Part shown: positions 8,572 to 10,816 of the stretch, piece by piece
How the letters are laid out: each line of letters starts with the position of its first letter
Position numbering within the stretch: the first letter of the stretch is position 1
Source of the DNA: Phycisphaerales bacterium
GTDB lineage: Bacteria > Planctomycetota > Phycisphaerae > Phycisphaerales > UBA1924
Assembly: GCA_029260335.1 (NCBI GenBank)
Contig: JAJDDL010000157.1
Span: 1 to 10,816, forward strand
DNA: 10,816 bases
Direction of reading: 5' to 3'
Translations under genes and position numbers: made by a program
The notes under the pieces: generated by a model
What the model saw: only the letters and a program-made list of their open reading frames with translations
Told to the model about the DNA's origin: nothing
The model's database searches: none

Positions 8572-9308
8572 CAGCTGAGCTCCCGGGCGAGGACGCGTCG
8601 CTCGTTGATCCGCGTCCCGGCGATCGCCCCGCCGGAGAGCGAGACCACCCGGTGGGCCATCTGCGAGATCACGGCGTTGTGCGTGATCACCGCGGTGGTC
8701 GTGCCTAGTTCTGCGTTCACACGCTCGATCGCTTCGAGCACGACGACACCCGTCACGCCATCGAGGGCTCCGGTGGGCTCATCGCAGAGCAACACCTCGG
8801 GACGCTTTGCGATCGCCCGTGCGATCGCGACCCGTTGCTGTTCACCCCCGGACAGTTGCGCGGGGAAGTGATCCATCCGATCGCGCAGCTGCACGAGTTC
8901 CAGCGCATCGCGTGCATCCATCGGATCCGAAGCGATGTCGGTGACCAGTTCGATATTCTCACGAGCGGTCAGGCTTGGGATGAGATTATAGAACTGGAAC
9001 ACGAATCCCACATGCCGCCGTCGGAACATCGTCAGCTCGGCGTCGGAGTAGCTCGTCAGATCCTGATCGAGGTATCGCACATGGCCCGAGGTTGGCAGAT
9101 CGAGCCCTCCAAGTACATTGAGGAGCGTTGATTTGCCACTTCCCGAAGGGCCGAGCAAGACCAGGAACTCGCCTGCGTATAGATCGAGATCCACGCCGCG
9201 TAGGGCGTGCACGTCGACTTCCCCCACGTGGTAGGTCTTGGTGATCGAGCGAGCGGCAAAGACCGGCTTGCCCGACTTATCCGGGTTGTTGGAGGCAGGT
9301 TGGGTCAT
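8568..9308 (-). CDS. ABC transporter ATPase, MacB/LolD type
   Basis: This 246-residue cytoplasmic ATPase powers the exporter. All the nucleotide-binding motifs are intact: Walker A GPSGSGKS, Q-loop FQFYNL, signature LSGGEQQRVAIARAI, Walker B VLLCDEPTGALD and the H-loop histidine in VITHN. The LSGGEQQR signature and length match the LolD/MacB/DevA group that pairs with FtsX-like permeases, as the next gene confirms. I chose the ATG at 9308 because the family homology begins soon after (VFAARSITKTY). An in-frame extension back to 9473 would add 55 unrelated residues and run into the preceding gene. The Shine-Dalgarno for this start is weak (GAGG about 14 bases away). The stop codon overlaps the permease start by four bases, so the two are expected to be made in step. 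Confidence 0.95.
   Translation of the reverse strand: MTQPASNNPDKSGKPVFAARSITKTYHVGEVDVHALRGVDLDLYAGEFLVLLGPSGSGKSTLLNVLGGLDLPTSGHVRYLDQDLTSYSDAELTMFRRRHVGFVFQFYNLIPSLTARENIELVTDIASDPMDARDALELVQLRDRMDHFPAQLSGGEQQRVAIARAIAKRPEVLLCDEPTGALDGVTGVVVLEAIERVNAELGTTTAVITHNAVISQMAHRVVSLSGGAIAGTRINERRVLARELSW
8580..8584 (-). promoter_or_regulatory. Ribosome binding site of the permease inside the ATPase gene
   Basis: GGGAG on the minus strand lies eight bases upstream of the GTG start at 8571, within the last codons of the ATPase. It supports the overlapping GTG start and re-initiation by ribosomes that finish the ATPase. Confidence 0.55.
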
Positions 9309-9429
9309 CGCAGAGTCCACGACCTCGCATTGTTTGCATCCGGCTCTGAGGAATCCTGTCGGCCCGGCAAGCGGGTGGTTCAGAGATATGTGCGGTCTAT
9401 TCCAAAATGCGGACCATTTCTCAATCGAT
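9309..9429. other. Intergenic gap between the reductase and the exporter operon
   Basis: These 121 bases are the largest gene-free stretch in the window. They hold part of a promoter candidate and a four-base-pair hairpin option (CCCG with CGGG) without a T-run. I see no convincing terminator, riboswitch or small gene, so the exporter genes could be read both from their own promoter and from upstream. Confidence 0.5.
9396..9424 (-). promoter_or_regulatory. Candidate promoter of the exporter operon
   Basis: On the minus strand, TTGAGA (9424-9419) matches the sigma-70 -35 box at five of six positions. After a 17-base spacer comes AATAGA (9401-9396), which matches the -10 box at three of six. 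Transcription would begin near 9388, giving a leader of about 80 bases before the ATPase start. The -35 begins just after the reductase stop codon. The -10 box is poor and no terminator separates it from the upstream genes. Confidence 0.35.
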
Positions 9430-10422
9430 TCAACCGTGTCGATTGACATCCCGCTGGTACACGTTCCAATCAAATGTCTCGATCAGCGCGTTGACGATGG
9501 AGTGTGAGGGCACTGGCACATCCCGGGCCTTGGCATGTGAGATAATCTGGCGGTTGAGCTGGCCGACCTCGGACTCTCTGCCCCGGCGGATGTCTTCGAC
9601 CATGCTCGGCAGGTGCGAGCCGGCATGGCCGAGCAACTGGATTGCCCGTTCCTTGAAATCAGCCGCCAAGGCGAGCCCATCGGCCCGGGCCACTTCGATG
9701 CCCTCATCGAGCAACGATTCGACAAGCGCCCGTGCCGGCGACGCCATCACCTGCTCGACCGTGCAGTTGACCAAAGCCGCGACCGGATTCGCCGCAGCGT
9801 TCACGATCGCCTTATTCCATACCGCAAGCTCGATGTCGGGATCGTAACGCGTTTCAAGCCCGCCCTGGGTCAGCACCTCGCCCACCGTCTCACAAGCCGA
9901 GCGGTTGTTAGCTTCGGGACTCCCGATAGCATGCGGCGGCCTGTTGAGCGTGACATGGACGGACCGGCCCGTCTCATCCAATGTCGCGGCAAGGTGCAAC
10001 ACGATCCGCAGCACCCGGCTGTCGGCGAGCAACTCGATCAATCGCTGGGCGGGTGCGATGCCATTCTGGAAACTCACCACGTAGGGCCCGGCTCCTTCGC
10101 ACGCGAGCTTGGGAAGGACCGGCACGATGTCGTTGGCTACGTCATCGATCGCCGTGGTCTTGGTGGCGACGAAGATCACGTCCGCGCCGCCCGCCGCGAG
10201 CACACCGGCCATGTCTGGCACAATCACCGGCCTGGCGCTGGCTTCGATTTCACCTTCCACGACCAGGCCATGGCGAAAGATCTGTGACGCGCGGTCTGGA
10301 TTGCGACAGACGAGCACAACGGGAACCGATTTGGAAAGAACCGCCGCCAGTGCACAGCCCATCGCACCGGCACCAATGACCGCGGCCCGGCGCATCGACC
10401 AAGGCTGTTCCTGCACGCTCAT
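9430..10422 (-). CDS. panE: 2-dehydropantoate 2-reductase (ketopantoate reductase, ApbA/PanE family)
   Basis: This 330-residue enzyme would reduce 2-dehydropantoate to pantoate with NADPH, a step toward pantothenate and coenzyme A. The N-terminal Rossmann fold carries GAGAMG (17-22), with the arginine of VCRN (40) placed to bind the NADPH phosphate. Residues matching the E. coli catalytic set are present: N120 in SFQNGI, K204 in WNKAIVN, S273 in PSM, D277 and E285 in RGRESEV. One change is that the usual Glu-Ile-Asp after the GR motif reads Glu-Val-Gly, and the following Asn-Gly reads Asn-Arg. I chose the ATG at 10422 because it overlaps the preceding stop codon as ATGA. The ATG at 10395 is also possible and starts closer to the glycine loop. 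The family has paralogs acting on other 2-oxo acids, so the substrate is likely but not certain. Confidence 0.85.
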   Translation of the reverse strand: MSVQEQPWSMRRAAVIGAGAMGCALAAVLSKSVPVVLVCRNPDRASQIFRHGLVVEGEIEASARPVIVPDMAGVLAAGGADVIFVATKTTAIDDVANDIVPVLPKLACEGAGPYVVSFQNGIAPAQRLIELLADSRVLRIVLHLAATLDETGRSVHVTLNRPPHAIGSPEANNRSACETVGEVLTQGGLETRYDPDIELAVWNKAIVNAAANPVAALVNCTVEQVMASPARALVESLLDEGIEVARADGLALAADFKERAIQLLGHAGSHLPSMVEDIRRGRESEVGQLNRQIISHAKARDVPVPSHSIVNALIETFDWNVYQRDVNRHG

Positions 10423-10816
10423 GCGGGCATCCCGATGGCGCGCCAACCGATCAGGTCGATCTCAGGGCTTCGGTAGTCCTTGCGAACAGGCTCCTCCTGG
10501 CAGAGCGCCGTCGAAAGGTACTTCTTGTTGCTATCGGAGAATACCGTTACCACCGTAGCGTCCGCACCCATCTCGTCGATCAGTTTGTCGGCGCCGATGA
10601 AGTTCGCGCCCGAAGAGATCCCGACCGCAAGGCCCACCCGCGCGAGTTCCTGCGCCATGATGATCGCGTCGCCGTCCCAAGCGTCCACGATCGAATCGAG
10701 ATCCTCCAGATGCACGATCGATGGCACGAACTCATCGGAGATGCCCTGGATGCGGTGTGCGCCAACCCGGCATCCCGTCGAAAGGGTGGGGGAGTTTGCG
10801 GGTTCCAGCGGGTGCA
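10419..10816 (-). CDS. Cysteine synthase family PLP enzyme (C-terminal part, runs off the window)
   Basis: Only the last 131 residues are inside the window; the frame stays open to the right edge. The fold-type II PLP family of O-acetylserine sulfhydrylases is recognisable. EPANSPTLS matches the VEPxxSPVL stretch, HRIQGISDEFVPSIV matches the HKIQGIGxGFIP motif, GISSGAN matches the GISSGAA loop, and SDSNKKYLST matches the segment that contacts the pyridine nitrogen and precedes YLST. These enzymes make cysteine from an activated serine and sulfide. The lysine that binds PLP lies in the missing N-terminal part and cannot be checked. A cystathionine beta-synthase-like or other paralog is possible, though the protein ends without CBS domains. 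The stop overlaps the reductase start by four bases, implying one transcript and coupled translation. Confidence 0.88.
   Translation of the reverse strand, partial: HPLEPANSPTLSTGCRVGAHRIQGISDEFVPSIVHLEDLDSIVDAWDGDAIIMAQELARVGLAVGISSGANFIGADKLIDEMGADATVVTVFSDSNKKYLSTALCQEEPVRKDYRSPEIDLIGWRAIGMPA

Noticed and set aside
9364..9377. A short hairpin (CCCG with CGGG) in the gap before the ATPase
   Set aside because: Four base pairs with no T-run is not enough to call a terminator in DNA of this GC content.
9309..9473. A 55-residue N-terminal extension of the ATPase
   Set aside because: The added residues lack family similarity and would overlap the end of the reductase gene. The ATG at 9308 gives the usual ATPase length.
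10423..10446. An upstream in-frame start for the reductase at 10446
   Set aside because: It would enlarge the overlap with the cysteine synthase gene and add unrelated basic residues. The ATGA overlap at 10422 is the usual coupled arrangement.

Overview
The window is GC-rich, gene-dense bacterial DNA with seven protein-coding genes, two of them cut by the window edges, and no visible RNA gene, mobile element or CRISPR array. The organism is probably a diderm (Gram-negative-type) bacterium: there are signal-peptide proteins and a three-part ABC exporter with a periplasmic adaptor. The combination of a sulfatase-type formylglycine-generating enzyme, a very large membrane-anchored protein of unknown family, high GC and a GCTACACTT-type promoter candidate fits Planctomycetota, perhaps Phycisphaerae. 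That assignment is inference only.

Plus strand, 1-4988. The first gene (1-3756, 5' end outside the window) encodes a protein of at least 1250 residues. It has an apparent signal sequence, a long alpha-helical region, a beta-rich region, one transmembrane helix near residue 1150 and an 88-residue cytoplasmic tail. After a 107-base gap comes a secreted formylglycine-generating enzyme (3864-4988) that keeps both catalytic cysteines. It ends base-to-base against the convergent gene on the other strand: the palindrome TGATCA supplies the stop codons of both genes.

Minus strand, 10816-4989, in transcription order. A cysteine-synthase-family PLP enzyme (5' end outside the window) overlaps a ketopantoate-reductase-like gene by four bases (ATGA). 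After a 121-base gap with a possible promoter comes a tightly coupled exporter operon: ABC ATPase, then an FtsX-type permease with eight predicted membrane helices (GTGA overlap), then an HlyD-type periplasmic adaptor (7-base gap, with the permease stop codon inside the ribosome binding site). The three proteins would form a MacAB/DevBCA-like inner-membrane export pump. No outer-membrane channel gene is visible here.

The two metabolic genes could both feed coenzyme A synthesis (pantoate and cysteine), but that link is inferred from gene order and known pathways. I did not find a clearly new multi-gene system. The least explained item is the large membrane-anchored protein, and the most distinctive enzyme is the exported, catalytically complete formylglycine-generating enzyme.
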